A DNA stretch of 64,000 nucleotides from Cohnella sp. CFH 77786. Its GTDB lineage: Bacteria > Bacillota > Bacilli > Paenibacillales > Paenibacillaceae. Positions 35,433 to 43,760 of this stretch are shown here, piece by piece (positions within the stretch are counted from its first letter, which is position 1; every line of letters starts with the position of its first letter). Both the position numbers and the translations under genes were made by a program. Where the stretch lies: NCBI RefSeq assembly GCF_019400745.1, contig NZ_WJIB01000001.1:186001-250000 (forward strand), in the 5' to 3' direction. The notes beneath the pieces are model-generated. The model saw nothing but the letters and a program-made list of their open reading frames with translations, ran no database searches and was not told where the DNA came from.

Positions 35433-36470
35433 TTATGGGTTTCTTTCCTTGGCGACTTCCTCTACGAAATGTCCGTCCAGCACGTCCGTCAAATCCGGCA
35501 CTTGCGATACCATGCCGACGTCCTTCAAGAATTGCGCCGTCGTTTTGCCGGTGTAAGCGAGCGAAGTGTAATCCTGCTGGTCGCCGAATGCCTTAAGCGT
35601 GTCTTCGAGGGTGAAGATTTTGACGCTGTCGACGCTTTTCTTGTATTCCTCGACCGGCGTCTCTGCGGCCTTCGCCATGATCGCGAGAGATTCGTCGGGA
35701 TGGGCTTTCCAATAATCGAGCCCGTCGTACCAGGCTTGAATGATTTTTTTGACGTCGTTCGGCCGCTCCTTGGCGATTTCCTCCTTGAAGACGAGAAGGT
35801 CGGGAATGAGTCCGGGCGTGTCCGCCGACGAAAACAGCAGCTTACCTTTCCCTTCGCTAACGGCTTTGCTGAGGAAGGGCTCCCACAGCACGGCGGCGTC
35901 GAGGTTGCCGGAGATAAACGCCGGTCCCGCATCGTTGACCGTCATGTTCGTGAAATTGACGTCCTTTTCGGTCAGACCCGATTTTTGCAGGCCCGTCAGC
36001 ATAAGGAGGTGATCGACCGTCCCGAGCTCCGTCGCGATCTTCTTGCCCTTGAGGTCGGCCAGAGACCCGATTTCCGGTTTTACGACGATCCCGTCCCCGC
36101 CGTTCGAATTATCGTTGACCAGCACGGCTTTCAGCTTGATGCCCTTGCTGGCCGGCGCGATCGTATCGCTGAGCGTTTGGCTGTTTGCGTCCACCTGGCC
36201 CGTGGCGAGCGCGGACAGCGAATCGCTGTACACCGGAAACCAGACGAGCTCCACATTCACGCCGTTTTTCTCGAAAAAGCCCTTTTCCTTGACGAGATAC
36301 CAGACGAACCAGCCCGGCCAAGGACTAAGCGCCAGCTTGATCGGGTCCGACGAACCGGAGCCGCCTCCGGACGACTGCCCTTTCCCGCCGCCGCATCCGC
36401 TTGCCAGCAAGGAGATTAGCAGCACAACCGACAGAAGAGTCAAAATCCGCTTTTTTCTTGTCATCCCCAT
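35433..36470 (-). CDS. ABC substrate-binding lipoprotein, probable guanidine receptor
   Basis: A 345-aa lipoprotein of the NMT1/SsuA-like group. The signal peptide has the lipobox LLASGCGG near residue 26, followed by a Gly/Ser linker. The mature part starts IKLALSPWPGWFVWYLVKE, a family opening with aromatic pocket residues, and later has VDANSQTLSDTI and DAAVLWEPFLSKA. ATG 36470 is chosen for GGGAG at 5 nt; ATG 36473 and 36464 are alternatives. First gene after the second guanidine-I riboswitch. Confidence 0.88.
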   Translation of the reverse strand: MGMTRKKRILTLLSVVLLISLLASGCGGGKGQSSGGGSGSSDPIKLALSPWPGWFVWYLVKEKGFFEKNGVNVELVWFPVYSDSLSALATGQVDANSQTLSDTIAPASKGIKLKAVLVNDNSNGGDGIVVKPEIGSLADLKGKKIATELGTVDHLLMLTGLQKSGLTEKDVNFTNMTVNDAGPAFISGNLDAAVLWEPFLSKAVSEGKGKLLFSSADTPGLIPDLLVFKEEIAKERPNDVKKIIQAWYDGLDYWKAHPDESLAIMAKAAETPVEEYKKSVDSVKIFTLEDTLKAFGDQQDYTSLAYTGKTTAQFLKDVGMVSQVPDLTDVLDGHFVEEVAKERNP

Positions 36471-36520
36471 CATCGCTCCCTTATCTTTGTTTTCAGGTTC
36501 TGGGACACGATTGTTCCCGA

Positions 36521-36569
36521 AAAATAAAAGCCCGGAAAGATATCGTTGCGGATATCCTCCCGGGCTTTT
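36521..36569 (-). terminator. Riboswitch-controlled terminator of the guanidine transporter operon
   Basis: Long stem: AAAAGCCCGG with a following AGATATC pairs with GATATC and CCCGGGCTTTT around GTTGCG, then a T-rich tail on the minus strand. It shares its 5' arm with the aptamer end. Confidence 0.9.
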
Positions 36570-36662
36570 GTCCCTCCGTGTACACGCGCTTGCCGCACGT
36601 GCGTTTTCTCTTGGACCAGACCGGCGTTGGAAAGCGAAATCCCGCCGCGGAACCCTAGAAAA
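36546..36662 (-). promoter_or_regulatory. Guanidine-I (ykkC) riboswitch, transporter operon
   Basis: On the minus strand from about 36662: CTAGGGTTCCG, stem, TCTGGTCCAAGAG, then ACACGGAGGGACAAAAGCCC. Same conserved elements as the element at 33635-33750 but with different variable stems, so two separate copies rather than a recent duplication. Confidence 0.95.
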
Positions 36663-36690
36663 CCGAACGTTATTCAATTGGGTTGAGGTA

Positions 36691-36719
36691 ATTGTACACA
36701 AACCCCTTTTATGTGTCAA
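36691..36719 (-). promoter_or_regulatory. SigA promoter of the guanidine transporter operon
   Basis: On the minus strand a perfect TTGACA (36714-36719), 17 nt spacer, TACAAT (36691-36696), about 30 bp before the aptamer. The AT-rich stretch further upstream to about 36870 shows no gene. Confidence 0.9.
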
Positions 36720-36873
36720 TATATATTACATAATTTTATTTATTATGCTCGATACGCAGTGTTTTGTATGTGTGATGTAAGTTATTATTACACGAGGGCT
36801 GATGAAATTTCCTTTCCTCCTCTTCCCGCTTACTTCGGAATAACAGAAGTTCGAGCCTTGCAAAAAGCGAGAC

Positions 36874-36903
36874 GAAAAAGCCTTGACCCATAAGGCCAAG
36901 GCT
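36874..36903 (-). terminator. Terminator downstream of recG
   Basis: On the minus strand AGCCTTG pairs with CAAGGCT around an 11-nt loop, followed by TTTTTCG. It starts about 8 bp after the recG stop at 36911. Confidence 0.82.
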
Positions 36904-36910
36904 CACACCC

Positions 36911-38962
36911 TCAATCCAGAGGCTCCCCCTGCAGCCGGGCCTCCCGAAGCAAGTATTCCCGCAGCCGGGCGTAAGCCGCCGAAGTCCAGAAATCCTCCTT
37001 CGCCGTCAGCTCCGCAGCGTCGTCGCGGGCCTGCTCCAGCACGGCGAAATCGTTCAGCAGGTTCGCGAGGCGGAACTCCGGCATGCCGCTTTGCTTCGTG
37101 CCGAAGAAATCGCCGGGACCCCGAAGCTCCAAGTCGCGCCTCGCGATTTCGAAGCCGTCGTCGGTTTCGGTCATCGCCTTCATCCGCTCCTGGCCGGTCT
37201 CCGATTTCGGGTCGGCAATGAGCACGCAGTACGACTGATGTTCGCCGCGCCCGACCCTCCCGCGCAGCTGATGCAGCTGGGACAGGCCGAACCGCTCCGC
37301 ATCCATCACGATCATGAGCGTCGCGTTCGGCACGTCCACCCCGACCTCGATCACGGTGGTGGACACGAGAACGTGCGTCTCGCCCGCCGCGAACGCGCCC
37401 ATCGCCGCCTCTTTCTCCGCCGGCGTCATCCGGCCGTGCAGAAGCCCGATCGACAGCCGCGGAAGCGCCTGGCGCAGTTGCGCATGCAGATCGATGGCGT
37501 TCTGCACGTCGAGCTTCTCCGACTCTTCGATCAGCGGACAGATGAAGAACGTCTGACGTCCGGCGTCAGCCTCCCTCCGGATAAACCCGAGCACCCGATC
37601 CATCATTTCATGCTTCACCCAGTACGTCTTGATCGGCTTGCGTCCCTTGGGACGCTCCCGTAGCGTGGACACGTCCAGATCTCCGAATACGGTGATCGCG
37701 AGCGTCCGCGGAATCGGGGTCGCCGTCATCGTCAGGACGTCGGGGTTCATCCCCTTCCGGCGGAGAATGCTGCGCTGGTTGACGCCGAAGCGATGCTGCT
37801 CGTCCATGACGACGAGACCCAACCGGCGAAAATAGACATCCTCCTGAATGAGGGCATGCGTACCGACGACGATGTCGAGGAGGCCCATCTGCAACGACGC
37901 GATGACGTCGCGGCGTTTGCGCTCCGTCAGGCTTCCCGTCAGCAGCCCGACCTGGATGCCGTGCGGCTCGAACAGCTTGTCCAAGGAGCGGGCATGCTGC
38001 TCGGCCAATATTTCCGTCGGCACCATCAAGGCGCCCTGGTTACCGTCCCGCACGGCCGCGTAAAGCGCCACGGCGGCGACGACCGTTTTGCCCGCGCCCA
38101 CGTCGCCCTGCAGCAGCCGGTTCATCGCGTACGGACGTTTCATGTCGAGCAGGATTTCGTTCAGCACCTGCTTCTGCGACTCGGTCAGCTCGAAAGGCAG
38201 GCCGCCCACGAAAGCGCGGATCTCCTCGTTGTTCACGCGGTGGGCGATCCCGTCCGGCTGTTTGCGGTTCGCCGCGCGGTAAGCCTGAAGCTTCATCTGG
38301 AACAGGAACAGCTCTTCATACACCATGCGCCGGCGCGCTTCCTGCCCCTCGTGCGTGTTCTCGGGCCGATGGATCCGCATGACGGCTTCCCGGCGCGGCA
38401 TCAAGTCATGGCGGGAGACGAGCTCCGCCGGCAGCAGCTCCGGAATCAGGGCCCCGTACTGGTTCAAGGCCCGGTCGATCGTTTTGCGCATCCAGGACTG
38501 CGTGATGCCGCCGCCGACGGAATAAACCGGCTGAAGCGTCCCCGATTTGGCCGCGCCGCGGTCCGGGAATTCCGACTCGGCCACGGTGATCTGCCGCCGT
38601 CTCTGCTCCCATTTGCCGGTGAGCGTAATGTCACGGCCGATCGTCAAATGCTCCTGTAGGAAGGCGCGGTTGAACCAAACCGCCGTCAGCAGCAGCCCCT
38701 CTACCGTCACTCGCACCGTAAGCCGCGATTTGCGGCCGTAGCGCTGCAGGGAAGGCATGGACGCGATCGTCCCCTGCACCGTGATTTTTTCGCCGTCCTT
38801 CGCCTCATGAAGGGGGCGGACACGGTAATCCTCGTACCGGAACGGATAATAATCGATCAGATCTCCGACCGTGGAAATGCCCAAGGCGTGAAGCTCCCCC
38901 GCTTTCGAGGTGCCCACGCCTTGAAGCCGTTCCACGGGAATGGCGAATATATCGTTCATCAT
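36911..38962 (-). CDS. recG: ATP-dependent DNA helicase RecG
   Basis: A 683-aa helicase that reverses stalled replication forks and processes junctions. An N-terminal OB-fold wedge domain (~1-170) is followed by the helicase core: Walker A GDVGAGKTVVA, the DEQH box in VVMDEQHRFGV, TATPIPRTLAITVFGD, and a C-terminal helicase lobe with RGRVGRGEHQSYC. Length is normal for the family. ATG 38962 overlaps the DegV-family stop as ATGA. The end of the asp23-fakA-degV-recG operon; the terminator follows. Confidence 0.95.
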   Translation of the reverse strand: MMNDIFAIPVERLQGVGTSKAGELHALGISTVGDLIDYYPFRYEDYRVRPLHEAKDGEKITVQGTIASMPSLQRYGRKSRLTVRVTVEGLLLTAVWFNRAFLQEHLTIGRDITLTGKWEQRRRQITVAESEFPDRGAAKSGTLQPVYSVGGGITQSWMRKTIDRALNQYGALIPELLPAELVSRHDLMPRREAVMRIHRPENTHEGQEARRRMVYEELFLFQMKLQAYRAANRKQPDGIAHRVNNEEIRAFVGGLPFELTESQKQVLNEILLDMKRPYAMNRLLQGDVGAGKTVVAAVALYAAVRDGNQGALMVPTEILAEQHARSLDKLFEPHGIQVGLLTGSLTERKRRDVIASLQMGLLDIVVGTHALIQEDVYFRRLGLVVMDEQHRFGVNQRSILRRKGMNPDVLTMTATPIPRTLAITVFGDLDVSTLRERPKGRKPIKTYWVKHEMMDRVLGFIRREADAGRQTFFICPLIEESEKLDVQNAIDLHAQLRQALPRLSIGLLHGRMTPAEKEAAMGAFAAGETHVLVSTTVIEVGVDVPNATLMIVMDAERFGLSQLHQLRGRVGRGEHQSYCVLIADPKSETGQERMKAMTETDDGFEIARRDLELRGPGDFFGTKQSGMPEFRLANLLNDFAVLEQARDDAAELTAKEDFWTSAAYARLREYLLREARLQGEPLD

Positions 38963-39810
38963 GCCGGGGTCACGAACACGCCTACGGTTCCCGGCCCGGC
39001 GTGCGTGCCGACGACGGGTCCGATGGCCGTCTCCAAGTAAGAACGGACGTCGAAACGTTGCTTGAGCAGCGCCGACAGTTCTTTGGCGGTCTCGTCGAAT
39101 CCCGGCGTGAGCGCGATCATGAGGTTAATGGGGCGGCTGCCCAAATTCGCTTCGAGAAGCTCGGCGATCCGCGCCATCGCTCGTTTCTGTCCACGCACCT
39201 TGTCGACCGAGGTAATGACGCCGCCATCGTCGATGGTCAGAATCGGCTTAATGTTCAGCAGCGAGCCGACCAAAGCCGCCGCCTTGCCGATCCGGCCGCC
39301 TTTCTGCAAATATTCCAGCGTATCCACGAGGACGTACAGGCGCATGGCCCGGCGCAGCCGATGCACCTCCGCGACGACTTCCTCCGCGGCAGCGCCCCGG
39401 GCCGCAAGCTCGGCGGCAGCCACCACGATATGGCCGTAACCGTAAGAGGCCGAACAGGAGTCGATCACGGTGATGTCCGCCCCGTCCTCGAACATCGATT
39501 TCGCGATGACCGCCGATTGATAGGTGCCGCTGAAAGCGCCGGACAAGTGCACGGATACGACAGAACGCCCTTCGTCGGTCAATTTTTTGAAGACATCGTA
39601 AAAATCGGCGGGCGAAGGCTGGGATGTGGTCGGCAGAGCTTGCGAACGGGTCAGCTTCTGATAGAATTCGTCCGGCTGAAGCTCGATATTGTCCAGATAG
39701 GTTTCGCTCCCGAACATGACCTTCAGCGGCACCATGGAAATGCCGAGCCGATCCCGCAGTTCGCGCGGAATGTCCGCGGTGCTGTCCGTTACCAATGCGA
39801 CCGATGCCAT
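38959..39810 (-). CDS. DegV family fatty-acid-binding protein (FakB-like)
   Basis: A 283-aa protein with the DegV signatures ALVTDSTADIPRELRD at the start and SVHLSGAFSGTYQSAV near residue 90. DegV/FakB proteins hold a fatty acid for phosphorylation by the FakA kinase. The kinase gene is directly upstream (stop 39835), so they form a FakA-FakB pair, supplying acyl phosphate from exogenous fatty acids. Its stop overlaps the recG start. Confidence 0.92.
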   Translation of the reverse strand: MASVALVTDSTADIPRELRDRLGISMVPLKVMFGSETYLDNIELQPDEFYQKLTRSQALPTTSQPSPADFYDVFKKLTDEGRSVVSVHLSGAFSGTYQSAVIAKSMFEDGADITVIDSCSASYGYGHIVVAAAELAARGAAAEEVVAEVHRLRRAMRLYVLVDTLEYLQKGGRIGKAAALVGSLLNIKPILTIDDGGVITSVDKVRGQKRAMARIAELLEANLGSRPINLMIALTPGFDETAKELSALLKQRFDVRSYLETAIGPVVGTHAGPGTVGVFVTPA

Positions 39811-39834
39811 GTGCTTGTCCTCCCGACAGGTTCT

Positions 39835-41691
39835 TTAAGGTTCAACCGCGAACAAGAACGGGTACAGCGGCTGTCCGCCCTCGTGCGTTTCCACTTCGGC
39901 ATCCGGATAACGTTCGCCGAGCCAAGCCTCGAGGCGTTCCGCCTGCTCTTCGGCCGCGCCTTCGCCGGTCAGGATGGTCACGATTTCCCCGCCGCCGGAT
40001 AGCATCCGCTCCAGCAGCCGGAAGCCGGCTTCTTCCGCGCTGTCCGCCGCCGCGACGATCGTTTTGTCCAGGATGCCGATATATTGGCCCGCTCGGATGT
40101 CCAGGCCGTCCATTTGCGTGTCCCGTACCGCCTGAGTAACCGATCCGGTCAGCACGCGTTCGAACGCTTTCGTCATCCGTTCGACGTTCGCCGATTCGGA
40201 ATCTTCCTCCTGGAAAGCGAGCATGGCCGCCATGCCTTGCGGAATGGTGCGGGTCGGCAGCACCGTGACCGGGCGGTCGGCCAGCTCGGCCGCCTGTTTG
40301 GCCGCCAGCAGGATGTTCGGATTGTTCGGAAGCACGAGCACCGATTGGGCGGACAAGGAATGGATCGCGCCCAGCAAATCTTCCGTGCTCGGGTTCATGC
40401 TCTGTCCGCCGGAGAGGACCACGTCCACGCCGAGGCTGCGGAACAGCTCCGCATTGCCTTCGCCGACGCTGACCGCCACGACCCCGTATGCCGCCATTTC
40501 ATGGGCGTCGGGATTCGGCTCGCTTTCGGGGGACGCGGTGACGCCGGCCAGCTCGTATTCTCCGGCCGGAATGCCGGACGCCGCCTCCAGCCCCAGCGCT
40601 TCCGCGCCTTCGGGAGGCTTCGGCGCTACCGGCGCCGCGGCGGTTCCGTCTTGCGGCGCGGCTGTCCCGGGAGCGGCCGCTGCCGCGGGGCGCAGCAGCT
40701 CCCGGTGCTGTTCGCGCATGTTCAGGATATGCAAATGCGTCAGCTCGCCGTGGGCCAGGGCATAGTTGAGCACGTCGCCTGGCCGCCGGCTGTGCACGTG
40801 AACCTTCACGATGTCGCCGTCCTCGATCAGGATGATCGAGTCCCCGTCCCGCTCCAGGGCTTGGCGGAACGACTTCTCCGGAAACGGAGCCGAAGCGGGC
40901 GCGCGTTGGATGAAAAATTCCATATCATAGGGGAAATCGATGCTTTCCGTTTCCAGCTTGGCTTGCGCCGCGCTGCCCGCGGAAGGCTTCGGCGCCGGAA
41001 CGGCCCTGGAAGCCTGAGGAGCGGGAGCGGCCGCCGCGGCAAACATCGTTTCCCCCGCGGTATCGACGGCCGGCATGCCGGTCAAGTAGGCCAGGAAGCC
41101 TTCGTACAAGCAGACGAGGCCTTGGCCGCCCGAATCGACGACTCCGACCTGCTTCAACACCGGCAGCATTTCCGGGGTGCGGTTCAGCGTCTCGGACGCT
41201 TTGGCGAGCACTTCCCGCATGAATTCGGTCAGGTCCGCCGTCCGGCGGGCCGATGTCGCCGCTTGCCGCGCAGCCTCCCGCGCGACCGTGAGGATCGTCC
41301 CTTCGACCGGTTTGACGACCGCCTTGTAAGCGGTGTCAACTCCTTGCTGCAAAGCGTTTGCGAATTGGGTCGCGTTCATTTCGCGCTCGCCCTGGGCGGC
41401 ACGGGCGAAACCCCGGAACAATTGCGACAGTATGACCCCGGAATTGCCCCGGGCGCCCATCAACAGTCCTTTGGAGAGGGCCTCGGCGGCTCGTCCCACT
41501 TCATCCGAAGGTTTATGGTTCAATTCGGCCACGCCGGCCGTCATCGTCAAGTTCATGTTCGTTCCCGTGTCCCCGTCCGGTACCGGGAAGACATTCAAGG
41601 CGTTGATGCGGCTCTCGTTCGCGGATAATCTCGCCGCGCCGGCCAGCACCATCGCCGTCCATTCCTTTCCGTTCAAAGAACGCCTGCTCAA
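39835..41691 (-). CDS. fakA: Fatty acid kinase catalytic subunit FakA (YloV/DAK2 family)
   Basis: A 618-aa protein. The N-terminal DAK2 kinase domain has NVFPVPDGDTGTNMNLTMTA with the Mg-binding Asp residues and GARGNSGVILSQLFRG. A middle domain and a C-terminal EDD-like domain (SVGEGNAELFRSLGVDVVLS, VLPNNPNILLAA) follow. The TTG at 41691 gives MSRRSLNGKEW, matching the usual family N-terminus, and has GGAAGGAG about 9 nt upstream. An Ala/Pro-rich insertion around residues 250-280 and another near 355-395 make it longer than the Bacillus protein. Confidence 0.92.
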   Translation of the reverse strand: MSRRSLNGKEWTAMVLAGAARLSANESRINALNVFPVPDGDTGTNMNLTMTAGVAELNHKPSDEVGRAAEALSKGLLMGARGNSGVILSQLFRGFARAAQGEREMNATQFANALQQGVDTAYKAVVKPVEGTILTVAREAARQAATSARRTADLTEFMREVLAKASETLNRTPEMLPVLKQVGVVDSGGQGLVCLYEGFLAYLTGMPAVDTAGETMFAAAAAPAPQASRAVPAPKPSAGSAAQAKLETESIDFPYDMEFFIQRAPASAPFPEKSFRQALERDGDSIILIEDGDIVKVHVHSRRPGDVLNYALAHGELTHLHILNMREQHRELLRPAAAAAPGTAAPQDGTAAAPVAPKPPEGAEALGLEAASGIPAGEYELAGVTASPESEPNPDAHEMAAYGVVAVSVGEGNAELFRSLGVDVVLSGGQSMNPSTEDLLGAIHSLSAQSVLVLPNNPNILLAAKQAAELADRPVTVLPTRTIPQGMAAMLAFQEEDSESANVERMTKAFERVLTGSVTQAVRDTQMDGLDIRAGQYIGILDKTIVAAADSAEEAGFRLLERMLSGGGEIVTILTGEGAAEEQAERLEAWLGERYPDAEVETHEGGQPLYPFLFAVEP

Positions 41692-41712
41692 GCTGACTGT
41701 CTCCTTCCTATA

Positions 41713-41823
41713 GTGCGTTCGGTGAAGCGCGCCTCTGGCGTCACGTCCGAACATGCACAAGTGCGTTCGGTGAAGCGCGCCCTTGCGTCACGTCCGAACA
41801 TGCACAAGTGCGTTCGGTGAAAC
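41713..41823. repeat. Tandem 47-48-bp palindromic repeats between asp23 and fakA
   Basis: Two full units (41713-41760 and 41761-41807) and a partial third unit ending at the asp23 stop. Each starts GTGCGTTCGGTGAAGCGC and ends TCACGTCCGAACATGCACAA. Inside each unit GTTCGG pairs with CCGAAC and GTGA with TCAC, so each unit can fold into a hairpin in the asp23-fakA transcript. Confidence 0.93.
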
Positions 41824-41824
41824 G

Positions 41825-42184
41825 CTACTTCATGACGCGTACGCCTTGCACGAAGATGTTGACGAAATCGACCTTCAGCCCTACGACTTCCTCAAGCACG
41901 TATTTCACTTTCGACTGAATGTTGTGGGCGACCTCCGATATTTTCGTGCCGTAGCTTACGATGACGTACAAGTCCAAATGGACCAGCTCTCCCTCGCGCC
42001 GGACCTCGACGCCGCGGGACAAGTTTTCCCGTCCGAGAAGCTCCGCGATGCCATCCTTCAACCCTTTGCGGGAGGCCATGCCCACCAGTCCATAACAATC
42101 CATCGCCGCCGATCCGGCGATGACGGAGATCACTTGATCCGCTACGTCGATTTTTCCGTTTTCCGTGGCCAGCTGCATGGGCAT
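41825..42184 (-). CDS. Asp23/Gls24 family envelope stress protein (YloU)
   Basis: A 119-aa protein of the Asp23 family, with VADQVISVIAGSAAMDCYG near the start and VHLDLYVIVSYGTKISEVA and VKYVLEEVVGLKVDFVNIFV toward the end. Family members bind the membrane and relate to envelope stress; YloU is linked genetically to fatty acid kinase. Starts at ATG 42184 after AAAGGAGTGA. It is the first gene of the asp23-fakA-degV-recG operon, divergent from rpmB, as in Bacillus. Confidence 0.92.
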   Translation of the reverse strand: MPMQLATENGKIDVADQVISVIAGSAAMDCYGLVGMASRKGLKDGIAELLGRENLSRGVEVRREGELVHLDLYVIVSYGTKISEVAHNIQSKVKYVLEEVVGLKVDFVNIFVQGVRVMK

Positions 42185-42349
42185 GGAAATTCACTCCTTT
42201 ATGCCTGTATTATGGACCATACCTCATTGTACTATAAAAAAACGGGAGATTGAAGCCGTTTTCTCCGCTTCCCGTCCGAAACCGGCGAAATCCGACACCG
42301 TTCGTTCCTTCCGCAGCGCTCTGAACAAAGTCCCGCCCGATTTTCGGGA

Positions 42350-42379
42350 TTGCAACGATTGACCGCCCTGTGATATGAT
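42350..42379 (+). promoter_or_regulatory. Candidate rpmB promoter
   Basis: TTGCAA (42350-42355), 18 nt spacer, TATGAT (42374-42379), about 40 bp before the rpmB ATG. A moderate match to SigA. Confidence 0.5.
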
Positions 42380-42421
42380 AATGTGGTGTTTGTAAGGTAT
42401 CGGTAGGGAGGTGGATTTTCA

Positions 42422-42610
42422 ATGGCTCGCAAATGTTTCGTTACGGGAAAGAAGCCGGGCACCGGCAATCATGTCTCTCATGCCAACAACCATAACAAAC
42501 GCTCTTGGGGCGTCAACGTGCAGAAAGTGCGCATTCTGGTGAACGGCAAACCGAAACGCGTTTATGTCAGCACCAAGGCCCTGAAGTCCGGGCTTGTGAC
42601 TCGTGTATAA
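42422..42610 (+). CDS. rpmB: Ribosomal protein L28
   Basis: A 62-aa large-subunit protein: [20 protein letters not shown] at the start and [20 protein letters not shown] near the end match bacterial L28. Only one Cys of the possible zinc set is present, so it is the zinc-independent form. ATG 42422 has AGGGAGG 8 nt upstream. Divergent from asp23 and convergent with spoVM; the terminator at 42629-42682 lies between. Confidence 0.97.
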   Translation: MARKCFVTGKKPGTGNHVSHANNHNKRSWGVNVQKVRILVNGKPKRVYVSTKALKSGLVTRV

Positions 42611-42628
42611 GGCGACCCATCGTTTGTC

Positions 42629-42682
42629 AAAAGGGCTCTTCCGATAGGATCCGAATGCGGATCCGACCCGGCGAGCCCTTTT
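42629..42682. terminator. Terminator between rpmB and spoVM
   Basis: Outer stem AAAAGGGCTC / GAGCCCTTTT with an inner hairpin GGATCCG / CGGATCC. T runs on both strands suit both convergent genes. Confidence 0.85.
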
Positions 42683-42741
42683 CGTTTCGCATTTATTTCG
42701 ACGTCACGCCGGCAGGTTCCTTTGTCAGTGGCCGGAGGGCG

Positions 42742-42822
42742 TCAATTTTTATGAAACGTGTTCAAGATCGCTTTGACGAAGCCGCCCAGAAATTTCGGCA
42801 GCTTGATGGTGTAAAACTTCAT
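42742..42822 (-). CDS. spoVM: SpoVM spore coat morphogenetic peptide
   Basis: A 26-aa amphipathic peptide, MKFYTIKLPKFLGGFVKAIL followed by NTFHKN, which is almost the Bacillus SpoVM sequence. It recognises the convex forespore membrane and anchors SpoIVA for spore coat assembly. ATG 42822 has GGAGGAGG and GGGAG upstream. The frame is too short for normal ORF cut-offs but the match over its full length, and its place beside rpmB as in Bacillus, make it certain in practice. Confidence 0.96.
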   Translation of the reverse strand: MKFYTIKLPKFLGGFVKAILNTFHKN

Positions 42823-42941
42823 TTCTCCCATCCCTCCTCCGGCGTTTCCGGCTGTTAATCCAATGTATGCAAGACGCATTTTGTCCTAACACACCTTTTC
42901 CCGCGAAGTTTTGCTGCTTATGACCGGACCCGGCTCCGCCT

Positions 42942-43760
42942 TCATGATTTATTTTTCCTCCAGTAGACGCCTGTCCAATCTATCGTAACCATTGGTTCTT
43001 GAATGTTGTGCTCCCGGCGAAAATCATCTACTGCCTCCTTGCATGTACGCAGACCATAATCGTCGATGATGACAAACCCGCCCGGGGTCACTTTATCGTA
43101 TAAATTGTTTAGACAATCCATCGTCGATTCGTACAAATCTCCATCTGCACGCAGTATGGCGATTTGGTCGATGGGAGCGGCAGGCAGCGTATCTTTAAAC
43201 CAGCCTTTCAAAAACTTTACTTGTTCATCCAAAAGATCATATTTACGGAAGTTTTCTTGGACCTGTTCCAAAGAAACCCTCAAATAGTCGAATTGATAAA
43301 ACGTATCTCCGGCATCCACCGGATATTTGGCAGGATCCGGTTTGGGCAGACCTTCAAAAGAATCGGCTACCCATACGCGCCGGTTATCGATGCCGTAAGC
43401 TTTCAAAAACCCTCTCATGAAAATACACGATCCGCCCCGCCAAACTCCTGTTTCAATGAAATCCCCTTCTATATGATCGTTCACCACGCTCTTCATGCAG
43501 GAGAGCAAATTCTCCATACGCAGCCGGCCGATCATGCTATGAGCGACAAGTGGCCAATCTCCGCCTTTCCTGCGCACTTCTTTATTCGGTTGGAAACGTT
43601 GAACGACTTCGAACCCGTGATTTTTAGTATACTCCAAAATATCGGGAGGAAGCGCCGCTTGGTCAATCGGCTTGTACTCCGCTTCTTCCAGCCATATTTC
43701 ATATAAAATCGTCTTGATTAGCAATTCCAGATATAACTCCTTTACAGGATCGTTAGTCAC
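42942..43760 (-). CDS. TylF/macrocin O-methyltransferase family protein
   Basis: A 272-aa SAM-dependent, probably Mg-dependent methyltransferase of the TylF family that methylates sugar hydroxyls. Landmarks: GDFIETGVWRGGSCIFMRGF (SAM motif), VWVADSFEGLPKPD, ILRADGDLYESTMDCLNNLY, GGFVIIDDYGLRTC. GTG 43760 follows AGGAGG by 9 nt. AT-richer than its neighbours. It sits between rpe and spoVM, where Bacillus has thiN, and so breaks an otherwise conserved block. Its target may be a glycan made by the distant locus at 12048-21063; this is inference. Confidence 0.88.
   Translation of the reverse strand: MTNDPVKELYLELLIKTILYEIWLEEAEYKPIDQAALPPDILEYTKNHGFEVVQRFQPNKEVRRKGGDWPLVAHSMIGRLRMENLLSCMKSVVNDHIEGDFIETGVWRGGSCIFMRGFLKAYGIDNRRVWVADSFEGLPKPDPAKYPVDAGDTFYQFDYLRVSLEQVQENFRKYDLLDEQVKFLKGWFKDTLPAAPIDQIAILRADGDLYESTMDCLNNLYDKVTPGGFVIIDDYGLRTCKEAVDDFRREHNIQEPMVTIDWTGVYWRKNKS

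Noticed and set aside
36546..36662. ppGpp or PRPP variant of the ykkC riboswitch
   Set aside because: The core is shared by all variants and I cannot score them by eye, but amino-acid or purine genes are absent and guanidine genes follow.
36711..36893. A 60-codon plus-strand frame in the AT-rich gap before recG
   Set aside because: Begins inside the guanidine-operon promoter and ends inside the recG terminator; no ribosome site.
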